From: Streptomyces alanosinicus
GTDB taxonomy: Bacteria > Actinomycetota > Actinomycetes > Streptomycetales > Streptomycetaceae
Assembly: GCF_014650595.1 (NCBI RefSeq)
Contig: NZ_BMVG01000060.1
Coordinates: 1 to 35,475 of the forward strand
Direction: 5' to 3'
Length of the DNA stretch: 35,475 nucleotides
Below are positions 25,371 to 33,727 of the stretch, piece by piece. The notes beneath the pieces are model-generated. The model saw nothing but the letters and a program-made list of their open reading frames with translations. It made no database searches and was not told the origin of the DNA. A program made the translations under genes and the position numbers. How positions within the stretch are numbered: the stretch's first letter is position 1; the number at the start of each line of letters is the position of its first letter.

Positions 25371-25531
25371 CCCATCGCCCCGCTCCCCGCGGGCGGTGCC
25401 CCCGGACCTGCGGAGTGCGCCGACAGTCCTCTGTCACCCTCAAGGGTGAACGGCGAGGAAGTCTCAGAATTCATGAGCTTCTATCCGACAGCCTGAGATT
25501 CCGCTGGTTATGGCGAAGTTGAGGGGGCGGG

Positions 25532-26593
25532 ATGTCGCTCGCTGTCGTTGCACCAATCCGATCTCGACCGCTGTTGGAGTCGCCGCAGGACATAGCGGAC
25601 TTCGAGCAGGATCTGCTGTCTGAGTTCGTGCTCGCCCGGGCGGCGGCCGGGATCGCCGACGAGACGATCTCCGGCGACGTGGATGCGCTGATGGAGGTGC
25701 GCGGCTGGTTCGGCCGCCCGCTCTGGGAGCTGATCCCCACCGACCTCGACCGGTTCTTCGGCGAGGACCAGCGACGGCTAGCCACGCTGACCAAGGTCCG
25801 CAAGGCGCAGGCCCTGGCGACGTACTTCGAGTTCCTGGAGGTGCGGCATCAGGCCGATATCCACGCGGCGACCGGCGTGCTGGTGCAGTGCCCGGTCGAT
25901 GAGATCAACCGCCCACGAGGCAAGACCAACATGCGGGTGCGGATCCCGCCGCCGGCCGCGGACATCGATCGACTCTTCGCCGGATGGCGCGACGATCTAC
26001 ATTCGGCTCGGAAGTACGCGCCGAGTGTCCGCAACTACACCGCATGCCGCCTGGCCAGCCTCATCGGCCCGCGGGTCTCGGAACTGTGCCTGCTCGAAGT
26101 CCACGACATTCGCTGGGACCTGGGCACCTTCGGCAAGGTGCTGCTGCGCGGCAAGGGCAGCCGCGGTCAGAAGAAGGAGCGTCTAGTCCCGCTTATCAAC
26201 GGTTCTCGTGAACTCCTCGAATGGTGGCTCCAGGGCCCGCGGTGGGAGTTCGACGGGCACCTCGATGAGCCCGGTGCACCGCTGTTCCCCTCCGAGCGCC
26301 GCGATCCCGGGGGCCGCTGCAAGCGCGTGAGCACCAGCGCGATCCGGGGCGCGATGGCGGAGGCAGTGGAGCGCCATCTGCCTCGCTGGTCCGGCCGTGC
26401 TACCCCGCACGCGCTCCGGCACTTCGCTGCGTCCGATCTGTACGCACAAGGCATGAACGTCGTCGCTATCCAAGAGCTGCTCGGTCATCGCTGGATCAAC
26501 ACCACGATGATCTACGTGCACGTCAACAAGACCCACATCGAGGACGCCTGGACTTCCGCCGGCCAGCGGGCCGCGTCTCGGTTCACCGGATAG
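25532..26593 (+). CDS. Tyrosine recombinase (TnpA/XerD-like)
   Basis: A 353-residue site-specific recombinase. An N-terminal SAM-like DNA-binding domain (about 22-110) precedes the catalytic domain. Active-site residues visible: Arg181 in LIGPRVSEL, Lys208 in LLRGKGSRGQKKERLVPL, His293-x-x-Arg296 in TPHALRHFAA, His319 in ELLGHRW, and nucleophile Tyr328 in TTMIYVHVN. All are present, so it should be active and is the likely engine of the surrounding element. ATG 25532 follows a GAGGGGGCGGG ribosome site. It is followed after 18 bases by the HTH gene, so the three genes probably form one transcript. Confidence 0.92.
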   Translation: MSLAVVAPIRSRPLLESPQDIADFEQDLLSEFVLARAAAGIADETISGDVDALMEVRGWFGRPLWELIPTDLDRFFGEDQRRLATLTKVRKAQALATYFEFLEVRHQADIHAATGVLVQCPVDEINRPRGKTNMRVRIPPPAADIDRLFAGWRDDLHSARKYAPSVRNYTACRLASLIGPRVSELCLLEVHDIRWDLGTFGKVLLRGKGSRGQKKERLVPLINGSRELLEWWLQGPRWEFDGHLDEPGAPLFPSERRDPGGRCKRVSTSAIRGAMAEAVERHLPRWSGRATPHALRHFAASDLYAQGMNVVAIQELLGHRWINTTMIYVHVNKTHIEDAWTSAGQRAASRFTG

Positions 26594-26611
26594 CCCAGGA
26601 CAGGAGCCGTC

Positions 26612-26932
26612 ATGAAGTGGAACCTGCGGCTGGCCGCCGCGCAGCGCGACATCTGGAAGTCCTCGCAGCTGCAGTCGATGCTCGCCGACGCGGGCCTGGT
26701 GATCAGCGCTGGGAAGATGTCCAACCTGTGGGCCGGGCAGCCGGTCACGATCCGTCTGGACGACCTCGACGTCATCTGCGAGGTGCTCGGCTGTGAGCCC
26801 AACGACCTTTTGGTCCCGGAGCCGGAGAAGGCCCGCGCCCAGCGAACAGCGACCGTACCGGGCCATGCGGCGGTCGCTGGCGAGCGCCCCACGATCGAGC
26901 GCCGGGCCGGCCGGACGGAGCCGCCGCTGTGA
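26612..26932 (+). CDS. Small Cro/CI-type HTH protein
   Basis: A 106-residue protein with a compact helix-turn-helix of the XRE type (residues about 18-68): SSQLQSMLADAGLVISAGKMSNLWAG gives the DNA-reading helices and IRLDDLDVICEVLGCEPNDLL the closing helix typical of HTH_26 proteins. The C-terminal 35 residues are basic and disordered-looking. Lying between two recombinase genes, it may be a directionality or regulatory factor of the element, in the place of a TnpC-type protein. AGGAG precedes ATG 26612. The stop overlaps the next GTG by four bases (GTGA), indicating coupled translation. Confidence 0.85.
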   Translation: MKWNLRLAAAQRDIWKSSQLQSMLADAGLVISAGKMSNLWAGQPVTIRLDDLDVICEVLGCEPNDLLVPEPEKARAQRTATVPGHAAVAGERPTIERRAGRTEPPL

Positions 26933-28662
26933 ACCTGCAGCCGCGGCCGTGCACGCAGTGCGGCGAGAAGGTCGCGGAGTACGGTCGACGACGCTGCTTC
27001 AGCTGCCTGCATCCCAGCCTTCCTCCACCCGTCTGTAAAACGTGCGGCAGCGACAACCACTACGCCGGCGGCTATTGCCGCCGCTGCCACCCGCGCGTTG
27101 TGTCCGCGGGCAGCTGCAGTGATTGCTTCGCCTGGGGCATCTGGCGTCGTAAGGGTCTGTGCGCGGCCTGCAACTCCTTCCGCAACCGCGGTCATCAGCC
27201 CGGCAGGTGCCAAACCTGCGGCCGCACCGTCCCGCTCAAGAAGGGCGTGTGCCGGCTGTGCCACTGCCAGGCCCGCGCCATACCGCGTACCTGGCAACGT
27301 CCCGACCTCACCACCGCGGCCACCGCAGGGCAGCAGCTGTTCCTCGCCGACCAGATCCGCCGCGTCCATCTCGCCGCACGCCGCCCTCGATCACGAACCT
27401 CCCCCGCCACTGTTCGGCACCAGCCCAGAGCCCTTTGCTGGACGGTTCCACGATGGCGACAAGACCGGCTGTTCGAGGCCGCGCGGGACATGTCCCGCGT
27501 CACTGTGCCCGACGTGGCGCCGCTCGACCCCGCCTTCACCGACTACGTCGCCGCGCAGGCCGACAACCACGCCGACGCCCAGGGCTGGTCACCAGGTCTA
27601 CGCGAGCGCGTGCAACAGAGCCTGTACCTGCTCACCGCCGTCCACGGCCCACACGAGACGATCAAGGCCAGCACCGTCGCCACGCTGCCACGCCGGCAAA
27701 GCCGACGCGCCGTCCTCCGGGTCACCGAGGTCCTCGCCGCCCTCGAACTCCTCAACGACGACCGTCCCGATCCCCTCGACCAGTGGATCCACCGTCGGCT
27801 AAGCCGCGTGCACCCGGAGATCGGTGAAGAAGTCCTGGTGTGGATCAACATCGTGCGACATGGCGGGCCACGCCGCCGCCCCCGCTCACCCGCCACCGTC
27901 CGCAACCAGCTCACCTCCGCGATCCCCTTCCTCCTCGCCTGCTCGGAGCGCTACTGCACCCTCCGCCAGGTCACCCGCGGCGATCTCACCGAGTGGCTCG
28001 CCCAGTGCCCAGCACCTCACAACGAGGCCGTCGCGCTACGCAGCATGTTCAAGACCCTCAAGAGCCAGCGGCTGTTGTTCACCAATCCCGCCCGCGGCGT
28101 GAGCCTCGGAACCAGGCCGAGCACGGTGCCCAAGCCACTGAGCCCAGAAGCGATTCAGTCCATGGCCGAGGCTGCGGCCACCGACCCCGCCCTGAAGCTG
28201 CTGATCGCCCTCATCGGCATCCATGCGCTCTACCCCCACCAAGCCCGAGCACTACCCGTGTCCGCCATCGACTTCGTCCGCGGTCGGCTCGCGCACGGCG
28301 ATATCGACCACCCCCTCGAGACCTTCACCCGACAGGCCGCCGCCGACTACATCGAGCTGCGGCGCGAACGCTGGCCGAACCCCCGCAACTCTCACCTGTT
28401 CATCAGCTCGCAGACCGCGTACTCCCGCGCAGCGGTCACCGTCGGCTGGATGCAGGTCGTGCTGCGCGGCCTCCCGGTCACCGCCCAGCGACTCCGTGAG
28501 GACCGGATTCTCGAAGAGGCCGCCGTCACCGGCGCCGACCCGCAACACCTGTGTGTGATGTTCAACATCACCCCGGAGACCGGTCTGCGCTACATCCGCT
28601 TCTTCCAACCCGACCCGGCGGACAGCGGCGACGCGTCCCCCAGCCACTTGGAGACATCGTGA
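26929..28662 (+). CDS. Zinc-ribbon recombinase-like protein (TnpB-like)
   Basis: A 577-residue protein. The first 113 residues hold eight CxxC pairs (8/11, 23/26, 36/39, 50/53, 63/66, 78/81, 94/97, 108/111), enough for four zinc ribbons in tandem. The C-terminal part (about 290-560) has the shape of a tyrosine recombinase: a SAM-like region (NQLTSAIPFLLACSERYCTLRQVTRGDLTEWL), then a catalytic-domain outline. The catalytic set is degraded: the first Arg position reads ALYPHQARAL, H-x-L-R-H reads AQRLRED, and the second GH is MFN; only an Arg and the terminal Tyr555 (GLRYIRF) stay. It may be a structural partner of the active recombinase rather than an enzyme. Coupled by GTGA overlap to the HTH gene. 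Confidence 0.8.
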   Translation: MNLQPRPCTQCGEKVAEYGRRRCFSCLHPSLPPPVCKTCGSDNHYAGGYCRRCHPRVVSAGSCSDCFAWGIWRRKGLCAACNSFRNRGHQPGRCQTCGRTVPLKKGVCRLCHCQARAIPRTWQRPDLTTAATAGQQLFLADQIRRVHLAARRPRSRTSPATVRHQPRALCWTVPRWRQDRLFEAARDMSRVTVPDVAPLDPAFTDYVAAQADNHADAQGWSPGLRERVQQSLYLLTAVHGPHETIKASTVATLPRRQSRRAVLRVTEVLAALELLNDDRPDPLDQWIHRRLSRVHPEIGEEVLVWINIVRHGGPRRRPRSPATVRNQLTSAIPFLLACSERYCTLRQVTRGDLTEWLAQCPAPHNEAVALRSMFKTLKSQRLLFTNPARGVSLGTRPSTVPKPLSPEAIQSMAEAAATDPALKLLIALIGIHALYPHQARALPVSAIDFVRGRLAHGDIDHPLETFTRQAAADYIELRRERWPNPRNSHLFISSQTAYSRAAVTVGWMQVVLRGLPVTAQRLREDRILEEAAVTGADPQHLCVMFNITPETGLRYIRFFQPDPADSGDASPSHLETS

Positions 28663-28851
28663 CCGACATTCCCACCGGGAGCACACCGTGAGCCGCGTGA
28701 TCGTGCATCTCATCCGGCACCGCCTCGGAACCCAGGGGTGTCTGTAAGCAGTTCTTTGGGCTCCACTGACAGGCAGGAGAGGGCGTGCGGTGGTGTGATT
28801 CACGCCCTGGTAGCAAGGTGATTTGGCCCCACTTCGGCGCTGCCCAGCGCG
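28663..28851. other. Short gap between recombinase and cargo genes
   Basis: No gene. It separates the rightward recombinase trio from the leftward cargo genes, so a bidirectional terminator is expected, but I see no strong hairpin. Confidence 0.4.
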
Positions 28852-29700
28852 CTATTCGCCCTCGTCGAGGGCCCGATAGTCGCGGCTGTGCGGTAGGCCG
28901 GTCAGCAGTTGCAGGAACTCCTCGTGCAGTCGGCCGTTGGTGACTAGCACCGACATGTCGCCTTCCAGTACGGACGCGCCGTCCAGGTCGGTCACCCGGC
29001 CGCCCGCCTCCGTGACGATGACCGGCATAGGAGCGACGTCCTCGTAGCCCATCGGCGGACCGGCAATGACGCCGGCATCGGCTCGGCCCGTCACCAGGGC
29101 CACGATCATGCCGGTCGAGGGCGCCAGGAGGACCCGGCGGTGGAGAGCACAAAGGAGTTCCTCCGGCCAACCGGCCGGGTTGTGCATCAGCGTTCTTGCC
29201 CCGCCCAGACTTGTCCGCTCCGTGACCTGGGCGCGGCGGCCCGATTGCAGGTCCGGGTTCGGCCCCGGCAGCACCCAGCAGCCCAGACCACGACCCGCCA
29301 CGATCATCTGCTGGCTCAGGGGCATGTTGATTACGCCGATAGCGGGCCCGTGTTCGTCCTCGTAGGCGAGATCGTTCGAGAACAGCGGCACTCGGTGGGT
29401 GAAGTACGTCGTGCCGTTGATGGGGTCGATGATCCATCGCCGTCCTGATAACCCGCTGGTCGCACCGCCCTCCTCTCCGAAGATCCCGTCGTCCGGCACC
29501 CGTCGGCTCAGCTCCTTCCGGATCAGCTCTTCAACCGCCACGTCGATCTCGGTGACCTCCGTGCCGTCCTCCTTGAGACGGCTGTGCCAGTCATCGCTGA
29601 AGAAGCCTTGCGCCGACATCTGCCCGGCACGACCGGCCAGGTGCACAGCGAAGTCCAGAAGCTCCCGGTTGACGGGAGGGGCATCGAACGCGTAATCCAT
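28852..29700 (-). CDS. Inositol monophosphatase family protein
   Basis: A 282-residue member of the Mg-dependent inositol-phosphatase / histidinol-phosphatase superfamily, which hydrolyses sugar-alcohol or related phosphates. Visible motifs: KEDGTEVTEIDVAVEELI (43-60), GEEGG (75-79, metal Glu), IDPINGTTYF (91-100), and MGYEDVAPMPVIVTEAGGRVTDLDG near 220-245, equivalent to the W-D-x-A-A motif. In the usual D-P-x-D-G-T motif the second Asp is Asn95 here, a metal ligand in characterised members, and the last motif has Glu-Asp where Trp-Asp is normal. Activity may be changed or lost. It is cargo of the 5.7-kb element, transcribed opposite to the recombinases. ATG 29700 is preceded by a weak GAAAGG. 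Confidence 0.85.
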   Translation of the reverse strand: MDYAFDAPPVNRELLDFAVHLAGRAGQMSAQGFFSDDWHSRLKEDGTEVTEIDVAVEELIRKELSRRVPDDGIFGEEGGATSGLSGRRWIIDPINGTTYFTHRVPLFSNDLAYEDEHGPAIGVINMPLSQQMIVAGRGLGCWVLPGPNPDLQSGRRAQVTERTSLGGARTLMHNPAGWPEELLCALHRRVLLAPSTGMIVALVTGRADAGVIAGPPMGYEDVAPMPVIVTEAGGRVTDLDGASVLEGDMSVLVTNGRLHEEFLQLLTGLPHSRDYRALDEGE

Positions 29701-29812
29701 CCGTCGAGCCTTTCACGGCTCACTGACCGCCGGGTGGGGCCAGATCAACTTCGTACGTTGTGGAGCCACCTCTGAGTCGTGCCGTGGAGCCCACGCAGGG
29801 CGGGCGCCGGGT

Positions 29813-30715
29813 TCAGACGTAGGTCCTGTGCCACTGGTCGGCCGCGCCGAGAAGGGTCATGCCGGCGGAGGTGTAGGCCTGCATGGCGCCGGTGTTGTGG
29901 GTGTCCACGTCGACGCCGACCGTGCGGTGGCCGCGGGCGCGGAGGAGGCTGAATGCGGTGGTGAGGAGTTGGGCGCCGAGGCCGTGGCGGCGGTGGGCGG
30001 GGTGGACGCCGAACCAGGCGATCCAGGCGCGGTCGACGGGGTCGCGGGCGATGAGGGCGCCGGCAGGGGCGCTGTCGAGTTCGGCGAGGAGCCACAAGTC
30101 GGGGTTGTAGCCCTCGCGTCGGCGCTGGGCGTGGTGGAAGGCGTCGAAGTCCGGGTGGGGGTGCTCCGGGTCGTCGGTGAAGGCCTCGTTCAGCACGGAG
30201 TGGACGGTGCGGAGGTCGGTCTCGTTCCGGGCCGCACGCACCGCGGGCGCGGGGTGCTCGGGGAGGCGGATGGCGTCCAGGTTGACGGTGAGGCGGCTGC
30301 TGCTGTCCACGACGGTCCAGCCGCGGCGGAGGAGTTGGTCGTGGGGGAAGCAGCCAGGAAGCTGATACAGCGTCACCGGCGTGTCAGGGGTCGGCAGGTC
30401 GTGGGCGGCCCAGACGTCGAGGCGGTCCAGGAGCGTCGCGGTGACGGCAGGTGCATCCGGGGACGGGGCGACGACCAACTGGGCACGCAGCTCGCCAGGC
30501 TGAGGCGCGGGATGGAGGGCGGCGAAGCCGAGCAGGCCGCCGTCGGGGCCCGACGCGGTCCACGTGCGGGAGGGCAGGTCCAGGCCGGGGGCGGCCAGCA
30601 TGCTGCGCGCCTCGGCGGGGCTGGACTCGCGGCGACCGACCGTCGCCTCCTCGCCCCGGCCGAGCAGTTCGGCGAGGGCGTCGACGTCCGCCACGGAAAC
30701 GGCTCTCCACTCCAT
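29813..30715 (-). CDS. Tandem-GNAT acetyltransferase, MshD-like
   Basis: A 300-residue protein of two GNAT domains. The first (about 1-140) is degenerate, lacking a clear acetyl-CoA loop. The second (about 150-300) has the full motif, WFGVHPAHRRHGLGAQLL (V-x-P-x-x-R-R-x-G-x-G), followed by GVDVDTHNTGAMQAYTSAGM. This arrangement is known from mycothiol synthase MshD and from aminoglycoside/other acetyltransferases of actinomycetes. The real MshD is a core gene, so this element-borne copy is more likely a resistance- or modification-type enzyme of unknown substrate. ATG 30715. It is 112 bases upstream of the phosphatase gene on the same strand and may be co-transcribed with it. Confidence 0.82.
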   Translation of the reverse strand: MEWRAVSVADVDALAELLGRGEEATVGRRESSPAEARSMLAAPGLDLPSRTWTASGPDGGLLGFAALHPAPQPGELRAQLVVAPSPDAPAVTATLLDRLDVWAAHDLPTPDTPVTLYQLPGCFPHDQLLRRGWTVVDSSSRLTVNLDAIRLPEHPAPAVRAARNETDLRTVHSVLNEAFTDDPEHPHPDFDAFHHAQRRREGYNPDLWLLAELDSAPAGALIARDPVDRAWIAWFGVHPAHRRHGLGAQLLTTAFSLLRARGHRTVGVDVDTHNTGAMQAYTSAGMTLLGAADQWHRTYV

Positions 30716-31062
30716 TCCCGCACTGTCGCAGGACGAGGCGATGGGGGCCAGCGGATTTAGGCGGCACCGCGGTAGTGGGCAACGATGAGGGAGGACCGAA
30801 ACGGGGCTGACCGACGATCTCCACCGAAGTCACCCGCCCGTCACCAGCATGAGTACCCCAGAGCCGACGCACACCAGACCCGTGGTGACCTGCTACTTCA
30901 CGATGCACGCCACTCAATGAGGTGCTTACAAATACCCGGGGGTGCACCGCACCCGAGATGGCTGGGACATCTGCCCCATTTGCCAGACGGGGGGACGACG
31001 ATGAGCACCTGCCCGATCAGTACCTCTGCCTGGGTTCGCATCCTCGATCGCTCAGTAATCGC
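30716..31062. other. Right-hand non-coding part of the element
   Basis: No supported gene. It should contain the promoter of the leftward cargo genes and recombinase-binding sites of the right end. A Cys-bearing stretch near 30957-30990 (read DGWDICPICQTGG) hints at an old CPCC-type zinc fragment, but it is too short to annotate. Confidence 0.4.
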
Positions 31063-31074
31063 GAACTCAGGCGC
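31063..31074 (-). repeat. Right terminal inverted repeat of 5.7-kb element
   Basis: Exact complement of 25359-25370. Ten further bases (ttttgctggt) separate it from the resumed gene at 31085. Confidence 0.7.
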
Positions 31075-31084
31075 TTTTGCTGGT

Positions 31085-31276
31085 GGGTACATCGGCGAGT
31101 CCACGAGCAGGGAAATCGACTATGCCCGCGCCACCGGCAAGCCGATTTCGTTCACCGATCCCGCCCCCGCTGCAACGCAGTTCGCCGGGGAGCGGCCGAA
31201 GATCCCAGGGCCTACACGCACACCAGTGCGATGCCACAGCTCAGAACCCACGGGCATCGCACCTCAGTGCGTGTAG
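31085..31276 (+). pseudogene. Deoxyribosyltransferase-like gene, 3' half (split)
   Basis: The remaining 63 codons of the gene begun at 25141. GYIGESTSREIDYARATGKP is the conserved second half of the CGSTRF-type family, in which the S-T-x-x-E-I-x-Y-A segment supplies the active-site Glu of deoxyribosyltransferase-like proteins. It has no start codon or ribosome site of its own in this position and is open upstream only through element DNA. The last 30 codons overlap a large hairpin (31204-31284), so the natural C-terminus is uncertain; the stop at 31274-31276 may not be the original one. Confidence 0.85.
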
Positions 31277-31284
31277 GGCCTGGG
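31204..31284. repeat. Long two-tier hairpin
   Basis: An outer stem of about 17 base pairs with one mismatch (arm from 31204 to 31220, complement 31268-31284) encloses an inner perfect 10-base stem (gtgcgatgcc at 31226-31235 with ggcatcgcac near 31253-31262). It overlaps the end of the split gene and may act as its terminator, or be the fold of a small non-coding element. Confidence 0.7.
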
Positions 31285-31311
31285 AGCGGTGCCGCTGGCC
31301 CCGGACGGCGA

Positions 31312-31344
31312 AGGACCCCGGGCCGACCTGCGCCCCGGGGTCCT
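31312..31344 (+). terminator. GC-rich terminator-like hairpin
   Basis: aggaccccggg at 31312-31322 pairs with the complementary arm ending at 31344, giving an 11-base stem. It lies just after the larger hairpin. Confidence 0.6.
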
Positions 31345-31516
31345 GTCGCCGGTCTCACCGCTACTGCTCAGAACCCATCTCTGAACTTCCCCTGATCGGT
31401 TCCGTCAGGCGTCATCTGGCAGGGGGGTGTCGTGAGCAGGTCCATGCCTGGGTAACGGCCGGTGACGAAGCCCGCAGCTGGAGGACGGAACATCTGCGTT
31501 TTGAACGGACCCTCTC

Positions 31517-31795
31517 CTATCCCGGGCGCCGCAGCCGGGTGACAAAGGACTGCATCTGGCGGCGGGTGTGATGGATACGGCGGTCGACCCACCAAATGAG
31601 GCGGTCTGCGGATTCCTGCGGCATCACCGTGTGGAGTACGGACTGCAGCGCGACGACGGCGAGCCCTGCCAACACCGTCAGAACGACGGCCTGCCATGGA
31701 GCACCGACCAGGGCGCTGGCGAGGCTGCCGACGCTGCTGAGACCGGCGCCGGCAAGCTGAGAGTGCTGAGCGAGCGGGTTCGGGGTGCGGTGCAC
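31517..31795 (-). CDS. Small single-pass membrane protein (hypothetical)
   Basis: A 92-residue frame from GTG 31795. Residues about 30-58 (ALVGAPWQAVVLTVLAGLAVVALQSVL) form one strong membrane segment, followed by a basic cytoplasmic tail (DRLIWWVDRRIHHTRRQ). Composition supports coding, but it overlaps the end of the DUF6233-like frame by 118 bases on the same strand in another phase. A frameshift may have altered one of the two. Function unknown. Confidence 0.5.
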   Translation of the reverse strand: MHRTPNPLAQHSQLAGAGLSSVGSLASALVGAPWQAVVLTVLAGLAVVALQSVLHTVMPQESADRLIWWVDRRIHHTRRQMQSFVTRLRRPG

Positions 31796-32100
31796 CGGGG
31801 TCGTGTCGCGGGGTTCTCCGCGACGTTCAGGGCTCGTTCAAGATCGAGCAGCGGCGCGTCCTGCGGTGCGTCCTGGCAGTCCGGTGTGTGTAGGATTGCT
31901 CCGGCCGGGCCGCGGCCGGCGCGCAACTTCTGCAGGACCCAGCCGGAGGGCCGGCGGGGTCCCAGGATCTCGCGTACTGCGGACGGCTTTTCCATCCGTT
32001 CGGTGGGGACCTGGTCGTAGTCGACGCCGGTGACCGGCCGTACGTGTTCCGGGGCGCGTACCCACACCCTGTACTCGGCCGCCTCGACGCTGCCGTCCAA
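31678..32100 (-). pseudogene. DUF6233-like protein, C-terminal fragment
   Basis: The reading AVEAAEYRVWVRAPEHVRPV, VDYDQVPTERM, REILGPRRPSGWVLQKL, AILHTPDC and LLDLERALNVAENPATR is the C-terminal half of the DUF6233 family of Streptomyces accessory regions (recognised from memory). The N-terminal half is missing: upstream of 32100 the same strand instead encodes, in other frames, a tail WRICRHCGRYQVSGPYWSRHE with a CxxC-like pair. Downstream of ENPATR the frame runs on through the membrane-protein gene instead of ending in the usual Cys motif. A broken gene of unknown function. Confidence 0.6.
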
Positions 32101-32445
32101 CTGGTGGAGGAGCAGTATTCCGGGGGTGCGCTATTCATGTCTGCTCCAGTACGGGCCGCTGACCTGATACCGGCCGCAGTGACGGCAGATGCGCCAGTCA
32201 AGGAATGATGATCTTCAAAGATCGCTGCGTGTGGCCCGCGTCAGATACCCGGTCGGGAGGGCGACGCCGTGGTGACGGGCGACCCAGCTGCTCGCGGTCC
32301 GGTGGTGCTGCAACCTCCTCACCGAGTCTTCGGCTATACAAGCAAATCGCCATCCTCCGCAGGCCAGTTGAGGCACCATAAGTGACCTACTGATGACGAT
32401 CGGTCACAGTGGCCGTAGATTACGGCGATTGGGGGAGGGGGAATC
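32101..32445. promoter_or_regulatory. Upstream region of the KAP-Hsp70 pair
   Basis: No gene is supported. Two inverted repeats stand out: gatcttcaaagatc (32210-32223, perfect with a 2-base centre) and gtgacc (32382-32387) with ggtcac (32402-32407) 14 bases apart. The second is 38 bases upstream of the NTPase start and could be an operator. The ribosome site GGGGGAGGGGG precedes ATG 32446. Confidence 0.45.
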
Positions 32446-33727
32446 ATGCTGCTGCCCGACAACCCGATTTCGGGGCCGGACGGAGATCGTTTCGGGTTCA
32501 GCACCCATGCCAAGGTGCTCTGCGACGCGATCGCGAGGGCCGAGGACCTGCCGCTGACCATTGGGATCTTCGGGCCCTGGGGGATGGGTAAGTCGAGTTT
32601 CATGAAGGTCTGCGAGGGCCTGCTGAGGGCATGCGACATCCGGACCGTCTGGTTCAATCCTTGGAAGTACAATCAGAAAGACGAGATTTGGCACGCTCTC
32701 ATCCAGACCGTACTCACCGAAATCGCCCACGATCTCGACAAGCGACGCAAGTCAGGCGAGGCGACTGTGCAGGAGCGGCTCGCGCAGGCGCTGGACACCG
32801 TCAAACGCCTGAGTCACGCAGCCGCCTGGCTGCTCGCCCGCCGGGCAGCCGGCCCCCTCACGGCGGGGTTCCTGGCACCTGGGGACGTCGACGCCGTTCA
32901 GGGAGCGCTTACCGCACCGGGCGTGGAGACCTATCTGCACGTCAATCGCTTTGAAGAGGACTTCAGAGAGGTCGTCAACACATACGCGGAAGGCGGTCGG
33001 CTTGTTCTGTTCATCGACGACCTGGATCGCTGCACCGAGGACGCGGCGATCACCGTCCTCGATTCGCTGAAGCTCTTTCTGGGCGAGGGTTCATGTGTAT
33101 TCGTCCTCGCCATGGACTATCAGGTCGTCGCGGAAGCGGCCGCCAAACGCTTCGACGGCGAACGTACGGACGGGGCACGCGGGCGCCAGTACCTGGAGAA
33201 GCTGATCCACTTTCCACTCCATCTACCCGGGATCCCCTTCGAGGCCCTGCACCAACACCTTCACGACAAGGTCACCGACCCGGCGCTGACAGGCTCGCGC
33301 GAGCTCTGGGAGCTCATCGAGGTCGCCTTCTCGGCCAACCCGCGACGCGTGCGCCGCTTCGTCAACGGTCTCAACCATGCGGCCCTGACGCTGCATCTAC
33401 ACAACGACCCGCCAGAACGTGATCGGCTGCTACACGCGGGCACCCTGCTCGCATTCCAGATCAAGTACCCAGACTTCTTCGCCGCTCTCCAGAGCGATCC
33501 GGGTGTATGGGTGCGGTTCGACGACGCTGAGTTCGAAAAAAAAGAGCTCGGTGGGGGAGACGGGGAACTCGCCAAGAACAACCCTGGGGTACGGAGATTG
33601 ATCGCAGCTGTGTCGTCGCGACGCACAGGCTTCGACTTCCCGCTCCCCCCGACACCCACCGTGATCAGGCTGTTGACTGAGGTACTGACGGTCACCGGCG
33701 GACCGGTCTCTGAAGAGGGTGCGGCCC
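32446..33727 (+). CDS. KAP-family P-loop NTPase
   Basis: A 430-residue STAND-like KAP NTPase; the open frame itself ends at 33738, overlapping the next gene. Walker A is GPWGMGKSS (G43-S51) and Walker B is LVLFIDDLDRC with Asp191-Asp192. NPRRVRRFVNGLN (about 298-310) is the conserved C-terminal KAP segment with Arg residues that contact nucleotide. WFNPWKYNQKDEIWHALIQ (68-86) is another hallmark (W-F-x-A/P-W-x-Y). Many KAP proteins have paired membrane helices between the Walker motifs; here that region (about 120-150) is only weakly hydrophobic, so the protein is probably soluble. KAP NTPases include phage-resistance components such as QatA. It is followed by an overlapping Hsp70-like gene, so the two probably work together. 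Confidence 0.9.

Larger units (their letters stand above)
25357..31084 (+). mobile_element. 5.7-kb element with tyrosine-recombinase trio
   Basis: The limits are set by the split gene on either side. Near the ends are 12-base inverted repeats (gcgcctgagttc at 25359-25370 and its complement at 31063-31074), two bases inside the left limit and ten bases inside the right. The left part carries three rightward, closely packed genes: tyrosine recombinase, small Cro/CI-type HTH protein, and a second, zinc-finger recombinase-like protein. The right part carries two leftward cargo genes. The layout recalls Tn554-type transposons, which use two tyrosine recombinases plus a small accessory protein, although Tn554 itself lacks inverted ends. 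Naming it Tn554-like is inference. Confidence 0.75.

Noticed and set aside
29828..30760. A 310-codon plus-strand frame opposite the GNAT gene
   Set aside because: Gly/Val/Arg-rich antisense frame; the GNAT motifs are on the minus strand.
30950..31062. A possible CPCC-type zinc protein (DGWDICPICQTGG)
   Set aside because: A dozen residues only, interrupted by a stop, with no start or ribosome site.
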